The position numbers and the translations under genes were made by a program. 64,000 nt of DNA from NCBI GenBank assembly GCA_964059195.1, contig CAXKWD010000003.1, forward strand, positions 198,300,174 through 198,364,173, read 5' to 3'. The stretch comes from Ectobius pallidus (Eukaryota; Arthropoda; Insecta; Blattodea; Ectobiidae). This document shows, in pieces, positions 22,700 through 33,398 of this stretch (positions are counted from its first letter, which is position 1; every line of letters starts with the position of its first letter). Below the pieces are notes generated by a model that had not been told where the DNA came from, did no database searches, and saw only the letters and a list, made by a program, of their open reading frames with translations.

Positions 22700-23184
22700 A
22701 CGAGGGTGGATCGAAAAGTAACGCTAAATATATATTTTTTTTACAAAAAGTTTAATAGGTAACTTACAATTACAAACAAATGCACACGTGAAGTGACATC
22801 TTTTGTCTATTGTTCTATATAGTCGCCAAGTTTCTCAACACATTTCTGCCATCGTGATACCAGTTTCAAAATACCCTGTTCATAGACGTCCGTTCGGTTG
22901 GAGTATAGCCATCTGCGGACTGCTGTTTTTGCTTCTGCATCTGACGCAAAGCGTTTACCGGTCAGGAATTTCTTCATGAGACCAAACAAATGAAAGTCCG
23001 ACGGTGCCAGGTCTGGACTGTATGGAGGTTGCTGGAATACCTCCCAACCAAATTCGTTGATTTTCTCACGAACAGCATGTGCAGCAACATGGGGGCGAGC
23101 ATTGTCGTGAAGAAGTTTGACACCATCAGCATGAATTTTATAGCGTTTGCCACGAAGAAAATTAAAGTAAGATTTTCTGTACAT
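22700..23184 (-). pseudogene. Mariner transposase, 3' half with terminal repeat
   Basis: The minus-strand frame (22807-23184) has LLHDNARPHVAAHA with the second catalytic Asp and QQPPYSPDLAPSDFHLF with the third, in mariner (DD34D) order. It ends normally as QKCVEKLGDYIEQ. Downstream, at about 22702-22725, CGAGGGTGGATCGAAAAGTA is the 3' terminal repeat next to TA. The N-terminal half with its DNA-binding helices and first Asp is missing; the break is near 23165. The open frame suggests a comparatively recent copy. Confidence 0.9.
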
Positions 23185-23880
23185 ACCTTAGTTTTTTTTA
23201 AAATTAAATTTAGTATCTTTTGTCAGTTTTTTAACTTTTCATTTTCTGGGTAAAATGTATTTGAAAGAAAATATATATCAAAAAATTCATCAGCAAATTT
23301 GTAAAGCAAGCATCATTAGGAATCTCACATACAAAATTCAGGTTCATATTCGCATATCCGCCGAGGAAAACAGACTTCAATTTTGATTTTTTTTAAACCA
23401 ATAAAATATATTAATATATAAAAAATATATTAAAGAAAATTGAATATAAAAAAAAAACTTTAACTTCAGTTTGTATTTCAATTAGGCTAAGTGAGGAAAT
23501 TTTCAAATTTCTAGGATATCCACTCTCAACACTTCGGTCATCTCATAAAATTGGGTACTAGCTGATCTGTTTTTAGCATTTTAAATATTATCGTGCTAGG
23601 GATCGTGGTGATTTAATTGTCCCATATTCGTCCTATTTTTGTCTTGTCTTGAAAAATTATATCTGTTGTATATTGGCTTTCCCTTAATTCCCTCCTCCTT
23701 CCGTCTTTCTCGATCCTGCATGTGCCGGTCTCTCATCATTTTGTTTAACACCAGTTCTACATGTGTTTCTTGGTCTACCTCGCTTCTTTCTTCCACGTGG
23801 TGACCACTCCAGGAGAATATTCGGACATCTTTCTCCTGTCATAATTTTTTTTTAATTACGTAAATACATAGGTAGTATAA
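23185..23880. other. AT-rich intergenic
   Basis: No gene was found. The 66-codon minus-strand frame at 23596-23796 is Arg/Glu-rich (RHMQDRERRKEEGIKG) without a domain I recognise. Confidence 0.4.
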
Positions 23881-24120
23881 TTTAAAAGAGTAAATAAATA
23901 AATAAAAAATAAATATATAAGGTCCTGAAACCCCGAAAAGCAGGAGCTCGTGCTCGGGGGCAGTTCCATGCTTATATTTACTTGTTTTACATTACTGAAA
24001 TATAATCTTAACCTAAAATTACCTTAAAACTAAATAGACAAAATGTTGTGAAATAGTATTAGGGGAAAAGACAAAAGCTGAAGTAAAGACATAACTAAAT
24101 TGATAGAAAAATAACTATAA
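23881..24120 (-). mobile_element. LINE 3' end with hairpin and (TTTA)n tail
   Basis: On the minus strand a hairpin built from CCCCCGAGCACGAGC and GCTTTTCGGGG (23931-23960) is followed by a tail rich in TTTA (23890-23918). The LINE 3' ends at 46605-46636 and 46811-46838 carry the same CCCGAGCACGAGC...TTCGGG hairpin, the first with an AAAT-type tail. This is therefore the 3' terminus of a related element. No coding sequence remains. Confidence 0.65.
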
Positions 24121-25042
24121 TAAAATCAGGTAAACTGATGTAACAAAGTGCCAGTATGTTTTTGTTTAAACAGTTATGACTGCAATTATGATATGCAGAA
24201 TATGGTTTTTTAAAATTGATTTCCAAGTTAAGCTCCAGATTTATTCATTAAGCAGGGCTTACGGAAGAACAAAGGTCTAGTTTTTTTTTAAATGAGATTA
24301 AAATCTTCCAGCATCACCTGAACTGTACAGATATGTGATATCATGACAATCGCACACTCACATAAAAATGTCAAAAAAAAATCAAATTGGCCGGTTTCGG
24401 GTTTTGAACCATGGACTCCAGAATGTGAGGCCAAAGCGTTACCATCTCGGCCACCGGGGTCATTTTAACGGTCTAGTTGGATAAGCGCTTGTAAATCGAT
24501 AGTTTTTTTTGTCATAGCTACCTGTATTTTAATTTCCAAGGCCTTATAAGATAACAGTAAAACAATAGGCATTGTTGTCAAGATAAGGTGAAGGCACCAG
24601 TAGCTGACACCTTAAGAGGGAATTTTGTGGGTTTTTTGGATGTGGGTATTTTACAGAGAAGATTGACTTGAAATGATCTTGTATAAACCATTTATAAGGA
24701 TTCTGAAATAAAATGCTTGCATTAAAATTTCTTAATAATGGCTTCTTAAGGCTGGAGAAAAAAATTATATAAACATTATTTTAACACTAGTAGCTGACAC
24801 TGCAATTCTTAGTTATACCTAGAAGCTGACACTCCATTGCACTAGTAGCTGACATTTGTAAAATGTTACATTAACTCTTATCTAAACCAGATGAAAGCTC
24901 TCTTATAACAGTTTCATGACATTCTTCATAAAGTTCTTGAATGACACACTGGTGAAGTTTAAAATAAGTTCACTTCAAAATATGTTTATGTGTCTTAACT
25001 CATCTATTTCTGGGACACGGAAAGTACCCCGATCATTGACTT

Positions 25043-25312
25043 TTATGGGTGTGTTGATGTTTTTACAATATCATCTCTGGAGTACCACATGATGTCTTCT
25101 TGTCCTTTTTCATGCCATTTCCAGTTATAGCCACTCATCTTCATTGAGGAAATACAAAATTCTTTGCCTTTAATTTCTTCGACCTTTCCAGGAAAATATT
25201 CTCCTTCATATTTTATAACAACATATGACCCTTTTTGAAGGGAAACTTCTTTAGCCGCGCTAGGAGTAAATCGAGAGCTAACCCAAACTTGTGTTACGAA
25301 CAAAATCGTCAC
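25043..25312 (-). pseudogene. C-terminal Tudor/SH3-like domain of the transposase
   Basis: The frame includes LQKGSYVVIKYEGEYFPGKV followed by EEIKGKEFCISSMKMSG, then NWKWHEKGQEDIMWYSRDDI. This resembles the small beta-barrel domain at the C-terminus of some Tigger/jerky-type transposases in insects (K-G-x-x-V-x-V-K-Y-x-G-x-x-F/Y-P-G-x-V, ending W-Y-x-x-x-D-I). The assignment is from memory of the family. The frame is open for 89 codons, but the catalytic part that should precede it is gone. Confidence 0.6.
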
Positions 25313-25372
25313 GAAATTATTTGGGCTGTGACGGAACGGACTGCACAGAAAACAATCAACTCAATGATAAGC

Positions 25373-25965
25373 TTACATAAAATAAAAATAAAAATACAAG
25401 AATCCAAAATTAAAAATCTAAAAATCCAAATTAAAAATAAAAACAAATTACGGGAGTGAGCAGGGGAAAGGTATTGGGATTGAGTGGGGGGCTATTACGG
25501 CTTCGAGCTAGTGGTGTGGTGAGCCCTTCATCATTATAAAAAATCCAAAATTTATAATTTCCAAAAATCCAGAATAAAAAGAATAAAAAATGCTAATTAA
25601 AAAATCGAAAAACCGAAACTTAAAACTCTAAAAATCCAAAATTAAAAACCCAAAATTTTAAATTTTAAAAATTAAAAGTTCCAAAATTTAAAAAATCCAA
25701 AATTAAAAAATTAAAAATCCAGAATAAAAAATCAAAAATTAAAAAATTCAAAGATCCAAAAATGTGAAACTAAAAAAATTCAAAATAAAACATCCAAAAA
25801 TTCAAAATAAAACATCCAAAAATTCAAAATAAAAAAATAAAAATTCAAAATTTAAAAAATCTAAAAATCCAAAATTTTAAAATTGAAAATGTAAAATTAA
25901 AAAGTCCAAAAATCTAAAATTAAAAAATCCAAAAAATAAAAAATTTAAAGATACATTTTTTTTTG
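25373..25965. repeat. A-rich low-complexity block (AAAATCCAAAATT-type)
   Basis: About 590 bp consist of irregular repeats of words such as AAAATCCAAAATTAAAAA, with almost no T-runs longer than five on this strand. It sits exactly where the transposase catalytic core should be. It probably expanded after an internal deletion. Confidence 0.9.
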
Positions 25966-26029
25966 AAAATCTACTACACTACATCTTGAAACTGTCAGTG
26001 TTTCTGGCTTATTTCTGAATGCCTAAGCA

Positions 26030-26352
26030 GAAACAACTCAATCCACTTCTTACCCGGTCTACCATCTTTAAATTTTAGCTGTGCTACCAGCACTTTCAAC
26101 AAGTTGGATACGACTATCCAAAATCCACTTTACTAAAATAGCTTCGTAGTTTTCACCTAAAAAAGACAGGACGGTTCCATCTGTCTTTTAACAGGATATT
26201 TCCCTGAATTTCTGTACATTAGAGTTGTTCTAGGAACTTGGGAACTGCTTACTAGCAGTTGCTACAGGCATGCCATTTTTTACCGCTGCTAATGATTGAA
26301 GCATGTGATATTCATCATATTTAAGGATATTCTTTTCTTTTTCCTTCCACAT
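26030..26352 (-). pseudogene. N-terminal psq/CENP-B DNA-binding region of a Tigger-like transposase
   Basis: From an ATG at 26352 the frame reads KYDEYHMLQSLAAVKNGMPV then ATASKQF, a pipsqueak-type helix-turn-helix. After one extra base it continues with RTTLMYRNSGKYPVKRQM. Further frame changes give NYEAILVKWILDS and FKDGRPGKKWIELFLLRHSE, typical of the CENP-B second helix-turn-helix. The order fits the DNA-binding half of pogo/Tigger transposases. Several frameshifts and stops make it inactive. Confidence 0.75.
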
Positions 26353-27839
26353 AGTAAATTGTAAAGAAACTGAAAAGCAATGCAGAAAAGCAATACTAAT
26401 TATATTTTGATAAATCTAGGCACTGGTAAAACAAGTATGGCAAAAATACCAGTACCTGACAGTATAATTGCCAGTACCTGACAGCGGGTGTCAGCTACTG
26501 GTAAAAATCAGTTATTTTGACTGAAGTAAAGATATTTTGTCATTACAAGCCTGGCTAAATCACACAGGCTCTTAATTCATAAAATAGTGATAATTTCCCA
26601 AACCTCCAATGCCTGACACTCTATGTCAGCTACTAGCAAAAGTTCATAAATTATTATCCAGTGCCTGACACCCCATTTTTCTAACCTAAAAATATCATAA
26701 TGTATTTCTAACTTTACCAAGGGTTAGCCTACATTGATAATTCAATTTATAAAATAGTTACAAAATGCTAAACAAGAAGATTAGCCTGTAGTACATTAAT
26801 ATTACAACATACCGCCCTCCAGACAGCTTAGAATCTCAGCAGAATTCTCAGGTAAAAATTAAACAAGTTCAGCATCAACAACAACCAAATTTTCCCTCCA
26901 AAACAAAAGAAGATTGGGCTGTTTACCAGGTTGGCCAACATATTTCTGAAATATCTCTCTTGAAATTAGGAACAAGAAAAGCTGTCAAATATCCCTTCTA
27001 GACCTTAATTTCGTGAAATTAAAAATGAAGTGTCAGCTTTTGGGGATGTGTCAGCTAATGGTGCCTTCACCTTAATTGATTTTCATTTTTTGTTTATAAA
27101 TTCTTTCGAATACGTATATTACCATAAAATAGGCACTAAATTGAGCATTACTCCGAAACAGGACAACCGATTTTATCTATTATAAATAGACGTCTTCCCA
27201 TGGACATTATAAATGCGTATACGAAGTTTCATAAATATACGATAAAGCGTATTTGAGTTATTGCGCCTTTAAAGTAGACATTAAATTGGGGTTTACTCCG
27301 GTACCGGTCAACAGATTAGGTTCAAATTCAATAGGGCACTTCTCATGAACGTCATAAATGAGTATACCAAGTTTCATGGAAATCCGATACAGCGTATTTG
27401 AGTTATGGCGCCTTTCTAATAGAAAGGCGCCATAATCTATTAAAATAGGCACTAAATTGGGCATTACACCGATACCGGTGAACCGTTTTGGTTCAATATC
27501 AATAGGGTTCTTCCCATGGACATTATAAACGTGTATACCAAGTTTCATTAAAATTCGACAAAGCGTATTTGAGTTATCGCGCGTACAGACACACGGACGG
27601 ACGGACAGACAGACGGACAGACATTTTTCGTCCCCACACACAATCTCATAAAGTACCATACTGGCACTTAATAATGAAAAATAAAGTATCATGACAATAG
27701 TAAGATAAAAATATTTTAAAAGGGATAAAAATCTAAATTATATGAGTTTTATATATATATGTATAATTTAAAGACTCCATAACTACATTCGGCTAAAACT
27801 GGATGTAATGTGATTTTAGAATTATACAGAAAGATTCTT

Positions 27840-28040
27840 TGCTCAATTCTATCACCGGCCCATCCATTTACATTATTTTCCTTATCTCCTCGTTCGCTTT
27901 CCTTTCCATCCTTCATACATTTCTTATTCCAACCATTTCCACGGTTTCTATCTTAACTTTCTGTCTAGCAGCAAGTGCCCAAACTTCTGCCCCACGTAGG
28001 CTACTAGTTAGAGTAATTCTTTTCTTCGTATATTTAAAGA
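27840..28040 (-). pseudogene. Non-LTR retrotransposon RT C-terminal fragment
   Basis: On the minus strand the translation RITLTSSLRGAEVWALAARQ, followed by KVKIETVEM, resembles the post-palm region of non-LTR reverse transcriptases (a LYGAEVWTL-like motif). It is short, interrupted, and lacks catalytic residues. The clade is uncertain. Confidence 0.6.
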
Positions 28041-28514
28041 CGGTCCTACTCACAAAACTCCTTGCTCTCCTCGAATGCTTCAGATCTCCCAGTTTTTTGA
28101 ATAGGCCTAATATGTGCTAGATATTTAAAATTTCTCACATTGTTCCTTGGGGCATGATAGGCCTATCTCTTCCACAACTGCCCACCTTCAAGCTTTCAGC
28201 TTTATTCAAGACAACACGGAGGCCTGATATATCAAAATACTGCAACCTGTGTGATATAGAATAACTTAATTATATTGCTTCATGATGTCTTGAAGAATTT
28301 TTTTTTGTCCCGCCTTCCATCCCCGGATTACCTGAGCCAAAGGCTATTTCCGGTCCGGCAACCGATTTCGCCGCAACGGCCGTTTTGCGTCCCCCTGCAG
28401 TCAAAGAGTGAACGAGTTGATTCCCACTTAGTAAATTCGCCGGACAATAATATCCGTGTTGATTCCGCTAACTTTCGGTAACTTTGTAAGTATTCAGTGC
28501 ACTGTGTGTGAGCG

Positions 28515-28655
28515 ATGGTGGTTGAAATAATGACACTTGAAAGGGGTAAGAAACTGTTGGTGGTAGACGATTATAAATTCTGTTTCCATAAGTGTCTCGT
28601 CGATGGCGTTGATAGATACAAGTGTACATTTTTTAACCATACCTACTGCATGTAG
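28515..28655 (+). pseudogene. FLYWCH-type zinc-finger fragment
   Basis: A 46-codon frame contains ERGKKLLVVDDYKFCFHKCL then VDGVDRYKCT. This follows the FLYWCH pattern: R-G-x-x-x-L, aromatic-rich core, G-x-x-R-Y/W-x-C. The domain's last Cys/His residues are only partly present. FLYWCH fingers are common in insect DNA transposons and in some host genes. A stop follows directly, so it is either a short exon or a truncated fragment; no splice donor is obvious. Confidence 0.5.
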
Positions 28656-28973
28656 ACAGTCCTAAGTCTATGTAAAATGGGAAGGGAAATGTTATGGCAC
28701 TGTTGTTAGCTGACGGGAATCAACACGTACGCTATGGAAAAATAAGATGACAACTAATGGGAATCAATACGTCCGTTTCGGAATCAATTCGGTATCAGCC
28801 GATTTCGCATTTGTTCTAAGATCGTCGTGTCACCTTCTCTTGATCATGGAACACAGGGAAAATGTTTCATGAATTCACTTTGGCATTTTATTCTGTTAAC
28901 TTTGCTCTTGTTCATCTGTCTATTGTCTGTTGCCGTGGGGGACGTGTCCCCGATCTGGTATTCACCTTCAGAG

Positions 28974-29438
28974 CATAGGCGTACCGAGGGGGGGGGGGTT
29001 GGGGGTTCAAACCCCCAACCCCCCCCCATTGAATAAAAAAAGGAAAATTGTATAATTTTTTTAAGTCTGCCCATAAATTACTTAATACAAGTATAAAGCG
29101 TGGGAAGCTTAAAACTCGTTATTTTGCGTCTTAATTTTTAAAATTTTCCGGGGGAGACCCCCGGAAGCTTAAAACTTGTTATTTTGCGTCTTAATTTTTA
29201 AAATTTTCCGGGGAAAACCCCGGAAACTTAAAACTTGTTATTTTGCGTCTTAATTTTTTAGATATTCCGGGGGAGTACCCCCGGAAGCTTAAAACTCGTT
29301 ATTTTGCATCTTAATTTTTATAATTTTCCGGGGGAGGACCCCCGGACCCCCCTCTCCCTGGGGGATATTCCATACCCCCCAGACCCCGCGGATGTTATAA
29401 CCCCCCCCCCCCATATGGTCGGCCTGGTTACGCCTATG
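28974..29438 (+). mobile_element. MITE with CATAGGCGTA ends and hairpin minisatellite (copy 1)
   Basis: The ends CATAGGCGTACCGAGG and CTGGTTACGCCTATG are inverted. An exact 8-bp duplication CTTCAGAG flanks it (28966-28973 and 29439-29446), suggesting a hAT-type mechanism. The interior has four tandem ~60-bp units (29103-29345), each ending in a hairpin of the form CCGGGGG-AGA-CCCCCGG. Poly-G and poly-C tracts lie just inside the ends. No protein is encoded. Confidence 0.92.
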
Positions 29439-29446
29439 CTTCAGAG

Positions 29447-30768
29447 TGAGGGAAACCTCGCGGAAACCTCATTCAGATCGGTTAGAAAGAACAAAGTTAT
29501 GTATACATTTTACGTATTTTCAGCTCATTAAATTTGTCTAATTATATCTAGAAACAAATTGGGGTCCGCCAATCGATTCCTGGACAAAATATTTGCATTC
29601 GGGTCCTCTTGAACCTATAGAGTGTTTAGACCTATCCTCTTAACAGACAGACTGTTATGATTAAGATTGTGATGGGAAGTATTAATTCACTTGTCAACAG
29701 CAGCAACTCAGAGAATGTAAACACTCCAGCAGCTGTTTTCTCCTTCGTTCTCTTGTTACGCTGTGAAGTGTCACCGGAGTGTGACGACATTTTTTAGTCA
29801 CCCAGTACCACGTGTGAGGGCACGCGTCGTGACGTCACAGACCTCATGGCTGGTATTTACATAGTACAGCTTCAGATCTAAGCCATATGTTACGCACAGC
29901 ATCCTTCATCTGTCTTGAGTTACTACGACGACCAAACGAAACACTATCTTTATACGAGAAGGATTAATGCTTTGTCAGAATTGCTGCAATCTTTTACATT
30001 ATCCACACCATTTTCGTTCATTTGTACTCAGGTAGAGTATATTGAATCGAGGTTGTATCAGCACAATTTGGATTTCAAAAAAACAAAACAATTTCATAAA
30101 TTCTTAGCTTGGTTATGAAAATACACATTCCCAAGATGTGAAATATTTTTTTTTTGTAAGTTCCTGTGCGGAATGTCCCTTTACTTTCGAAAAGTTGTAG
30201 AATAAATATATATCGTTTTGAATTCATTGAAATATTCGATTGATGTTGTTTGGTAACCATGGTAATGCTCATGACGGAAAGCACATCTCGTATCTAAGCA
30301 ATTAATAAACTAGCCCGCCTTTCAAATATATATGTTATTGTTAATACATATATGTGGAATAGCCTGGAGTGGAATGGATGATATGAAAGAAGACATACAA
30401 TAAATTCCTTTCCCATGTGATAAAGTGTTTTGTTTTGTCGCGCGTCACTTGTGGGATCACAGCTGACAAAAAACAAAAGAAACGCATGTTTGCTTTTTAA
30501 ATTATCTGTACTACAGAGGCATCTGGTGTGGTTATGGTTAGTTAATATGAGAACCCGTCTTTTGTTTCAACTGAGCGAGGTGTTGAAGTGTGTCGTACAA
30601 CACACCGAGTACCGGTAATCTTATTAAGTGTATCTCTTACACTTTTGATCAAAAAATATTATTATTAAATCATTAACTAGCGCTTTTATGGCCGGTTGCA
30701 ATGATCTCGGCTAGGTTTTTTTTAGATAATATTTAGTAGTTACCCGAGCCCACTTACGCTGACAATAA
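29447..30768. other. Intergenic, nothing firmly recognised
   Basis: A GC-richer stretch at 29780-29880 contains CACGTG-like and TGACGTCA words. It could be regulatory, but no adjacent gene supports that. The frame at 29915-30118 is unrecognised. Confidence 0.4.
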
Positions 30769-31288
30769 GCTAACAGCAGAACAGAATAAAATCACACGAA
30801 CTGACTTTTCACCGAATAGAAATTGTATTTTGATTGTACATTTAGGCTATATTATTTCAATTTCCAAACATTTATGTTGGACTATCTCACTCATACGCCG
30901 CGTGTTTGATATTGACCAATAACTTTAGCAATTCCTCGGATATAGACCAATCGCGTCCGTTTATCTTACAATATTCTTGTAGAAATCGCGAGGATGGCAT
31001 TTTATCGCGGTAAAACCAGCTGCTCGTTACTGGAGACGCAAGAATCAGTGTGCAGTGATTAAAGCCGCGTTCACACCTGTGCAACGTTGCATGCGCACAA
31101 GAGGCTTGCGCCTGGCAGGTGGAGATGCAAGCCGGGGCATGCAACGGTGCAGGGTGAGGCATGCGTGGAATCTGTGCGCACAGACCTCCTTGCGCCGGTG
31201 GACGTAGGCGCAAGTAGCTCCCCATTTGAAACGGGGAGCTACGTGCAACAGTCGTGCGTCTTCCAAGGCTCTGCTCTGATTTTTCATT

Positions 31289-31528
31289 ATGGCGGAGTGG
31301 TCTAATGAAAAGAATATTGAGTTCGTGGAGGATTATCGCTCGTATCCGTGTTTGTGGATGGCTAGCTCCCCGGACTACAAGGACAGGACAAAAAGGAGCG
31401 ATTCCTTACAGTTTCTAAGGGACAAATACGCTTTGGGAACAACGAAAGCGGTGCTAAATAAAATAAAAAGCCTCCGATCATACTTTCGTAGAGTCCAGCA
31501 GAGTAGAGCAGTGGTATTATTTCAATGA
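31289..31528 (+). CDS. MADF (Myb/SANT-like) DNA-binding protein, truncated
   Basis: The 79-codon frame starts MAEWSNEKNIEFVEDYRSYP. It continues through CLWMASSPDYKDRTKRSDSL and ends its recognisable part in KIKSLRSYFRRVQQS. This is a nearly complete MADF domain (residues about 7-73): an aromatic pair in the first helix, a Y-K-x-R-x-x-K turn and a K-I-x-x-L-R third helix. MADF proteins accompany transposases in PIF/Harbinger elements and bind DNA. The frame stops shortly after the domain, where foreign sequence begins, so the C-terminus is lost. It could still encode a small DNA-binding protein. Confidence 0.75.
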   Translation: MAEWSNEKNIEFVEDYRSYPCLWMASSPDYKDRTKRSDSLQFLRDKYALGTTKAVLNKIKSLRSYFRRVQQSRAVVLFQ

Positions 31529-31559
31529 ATAGCCCTTTTTAGGCTTTTTAAACAAAGAA

Positions 31560-31710
31560 CTTCTTTATGAATTAGCTCCTCGGTTGGTGTCACGAGACTG
31601 AATGCACCCCGTTCCAATTGGCCCTACCTCAGAAACATTTGAGGAGGTACCGGGGTTCGAATCCAGACTTGCGGGTCCGTAGTCAGCAACCACTAGACTA
31701 GGGGCTAAAG
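31560..31710 (-). mobile_element. tRNA-like SINE fragment
   Basis: On the minus strand TAGTCTAGTGGTTGCTGACT (A box) is followed by a B box GGATTCGAACCCCGG about 32 nt later. The sequence then runs on into a body ending near 31560. No intact cloverleaf body is present, so I call it a SINE fragment rather than a tRNA gene. Confidence 0.6.
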
Positions 31711-31817
31711 AGGACTTTTGCAGAAAAACACTATTTTTAAATAGATTTTCCAATTAATACAAAAGAAAATAATAAGAAAAGATGTAATGCAAATAAATTT
31801 ATACAACACACTGAAAT

Positions 31818-32590
31818 TAATTCTAAAAGTATGTATATATTTCAACCTTGTGCACTAGTAATAATATAAGGAATAATTAAACGTTGATAAGGAATCAATA
31901 AAAAGCGTTAAGTATATTGTCTAAAATTAGAATGTATTCCATTGAATAATAGATTGAAAAGGAATCAATACATCTAACATCATACTGCACCAGTGTTTTA
32001 AAATCTACATGTGTTTTACAAACTAAGATAACAAATTTGTGTGAGCTAAGTTTTAACCTAACTCTGATGTTACTTGAGAATACTATAGGAGAAAATGTCG
32101 AACAGAGACAATAATTCTGTGGTTCATGAATGCTTATCTAACTCTGATGTACTCAACTGTTCTTGAAAGTGACTACAATATAGAAGATTAATCAGCAAAT
32201 TTTGCTCTACAATTTGTACATATGTTTTTAAAAATTCTTGACGTATCTTCTATGATTGTTTTTAGGTTTCTTATGCTTGTATAAGAACATTCTCTATTTA
32301 AGCGTATTTATGAACATATTCTTCCTTCTTAAAAATATAAATATGATAATACTTCAATAGATACCTAGTTTAAGATTACATACTGACTGTCTTGCAGTTT
32401 TTATTCTAGATTTTGTGTATATATTGTTCATTAGTAGGCCTTTTTACTAGCTCTTTTTATATTTTTCTCAATACATTATAATTTTAGACAATATACTTAA
32501 CGCTTTTTATTGATTCCTTATCAACGTTTAATTATTCCTTATATTATTACTAGTGCACAAGGTTGAAATATATACATACTTTTAGAATTA
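31818..32590. repeat. Perfect 112-bp inverted repeats, 549-bp spacer
   Basis: Positions 31818-31929 and 32479-32590 are exactly reverse-complementary over all 112 bases that I compared. The direct words ACACTGAAATTAAT lie outside both arms (31808 and 32624). The spacer contains a 75-bp relative of the flank of the tRNA-bearing repeat at 52335 (GAGAATACTATAGGAGAAAA at about 32089). Perfect arms next to decayed neighbours suggest a recent foldback event or gene conversion between the arms. Confidence 0.93.
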
Positions 32591-32829
32591 CAATTAGCAC
32601 TAGTGGCAAAATGAAATTTATTAATACACTGAAATTAATAATGTAGGCTATATATCGCTTTGTTGTTTGTCTTTGTATAGTGCAGTTATTCATTGCATGG
32701 GCAGGCGTCATCAAAGGAATAAACCATTGTCAGTGTTTATGTTAACTGATGTAACCAAGTCGGCCTTGGCTTCTGCTTTCCAAAACAAAAGCAACGTTGT
32801 TATCATTGACCTCAGTTCTTCCCTCGGTT

Positions 32830-33112
32830 TGTTTAAGGAATGACAAAAATAGCCAAAGCCTAGTGTAATTGATTTGTTTTATTGAAAACTCATGCTTCGA
32901 AAACGAAATAAATACACTTTTTCTCCCCGTTTTTCACTCATAACTCACGAACGAAAGCGAAAATTAAAATTCCGGCTTCGAGGTGCACATTCCGACCCTT
33001 TAGTCCATCTATGTTTAAAATTTCAGATCTCTGCGTTCAGTAGATTTCGCTGGGCATCGCGGACAGACAGACAGACAGAAAGACAGACACTTCCTTTTAT
33101 TAATATAAGATT
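32830..33112 (-). repeat. Dispersed repeat R2, copy 2
   Basis: This is the reverse complement of the 2411-2705 block: CAGATCTCTGCGTTCAGTAG, TTTCGCTGGGCATCGCG, then a GACA microsatellite. Sequence upstream of it (32683-32830) also recurs near 12950-13280. Confidence 0.8.
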
Positions 33113-33182
33113 AATAATAAATAAAATTATATTTGGAAGAAAGCAGTTCGTTCGTTGAAAATGTCACTGTTCGAAATAGTAC

Positions 33183-33398
33183 CTACTGGTGATCAGAGTT
33201 GTTCCTACTGCGTACATTTTCGAACGATATTCTGGAAATGAAAGATTGATTGCCATGACCAATTTTTTGTGAAAGGTCAACTACATTGCCAACTTTGTGA
33301 TTACAATACAATTGAATTTTCTTCTTACGTTTTCGTCTTTGTCGCAAAATAACAGCTGCAGCAGCAGCAGCTACGGCACCTAAATCCAAAGAGGACAT
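33183..33398 (-). pseudogene. Probable Harbinger transposase N-terminus
   Basis: The minus-strand frame starts MSSLDLGAVAAAAAAVILRQ then RRKRKKKIQLY. This resembles the hydrophobic stretch and Arg/Lys run that open many insect Harbinger transposases. The downstream part has no clear match and the catalytic domain is absent. Its position just inside the right end of the TAA-flanked element supports the call. The Ala run comes from a CAG-type triplet repeat. Confidence 0.5.

Larger units (their letters stand above)
24586..27072 (-). mobile_element. Tigger/pogo-like DNA transposon inserted in R1
   Basis: The ends are AGGTGAAGGCACCAGTAGCT and, inverted, AGGTGAAGGCACCATTAGCT, each continuing as GACAC and bordered by TA (24584-24585 and 27073-27074). 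The subterminal regions are studded with TAGCTGACA or TACCTGACA words in both orientations (for example 24790, 24825, 24845, 26455, 26475, 26615, 27045), possibly transposase-binding sites. Two coding remnants on the minus strand (26030-26352 and 25043-25312) belong to a CENP-B/Tigger-type transposase. The catalytic core between them is replaced by A-rich low-complexity sequence. The TA target fits the pogo branch. Confidence 0.85.
24121..27674 (-). repeat. Dispersed repeat R1, copy C, interrupted
   Basis: The left part (24121-24585) carries the AAATCAGGTAAACTGATG end, a GGCTTACGG block and the tRNA-like segment. The right part (27073-27674) carries tandem ~150-bp units, the GACGGACAGACA microsatellite and the GTACCATACTGGCACTTAA end. 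The two halves are separated by the Tigger/pogo-like element at 24586-27072. The copies at 15310, 35030 and 48810 show the uninterrupted sequence. Confidence 0.9.

Noticed and set aside
25235..25459. Lys/Ile-rich ORF
   Set aside because: It reads through the A-rich low-complexity block and opposite to the transposase fragment.
29103..29345. Regular repeats considered as a CRISPR-like array
   Set aside because: The units are contiguous without unique spacers and lie inside a MITE in a eukaryotic genome.
29780..29880. CACGTG and TGACGTCA words suggesting a promoter
   Set aside because: No transcript, CpG-rich context or coding exon nearby supports a promoter.
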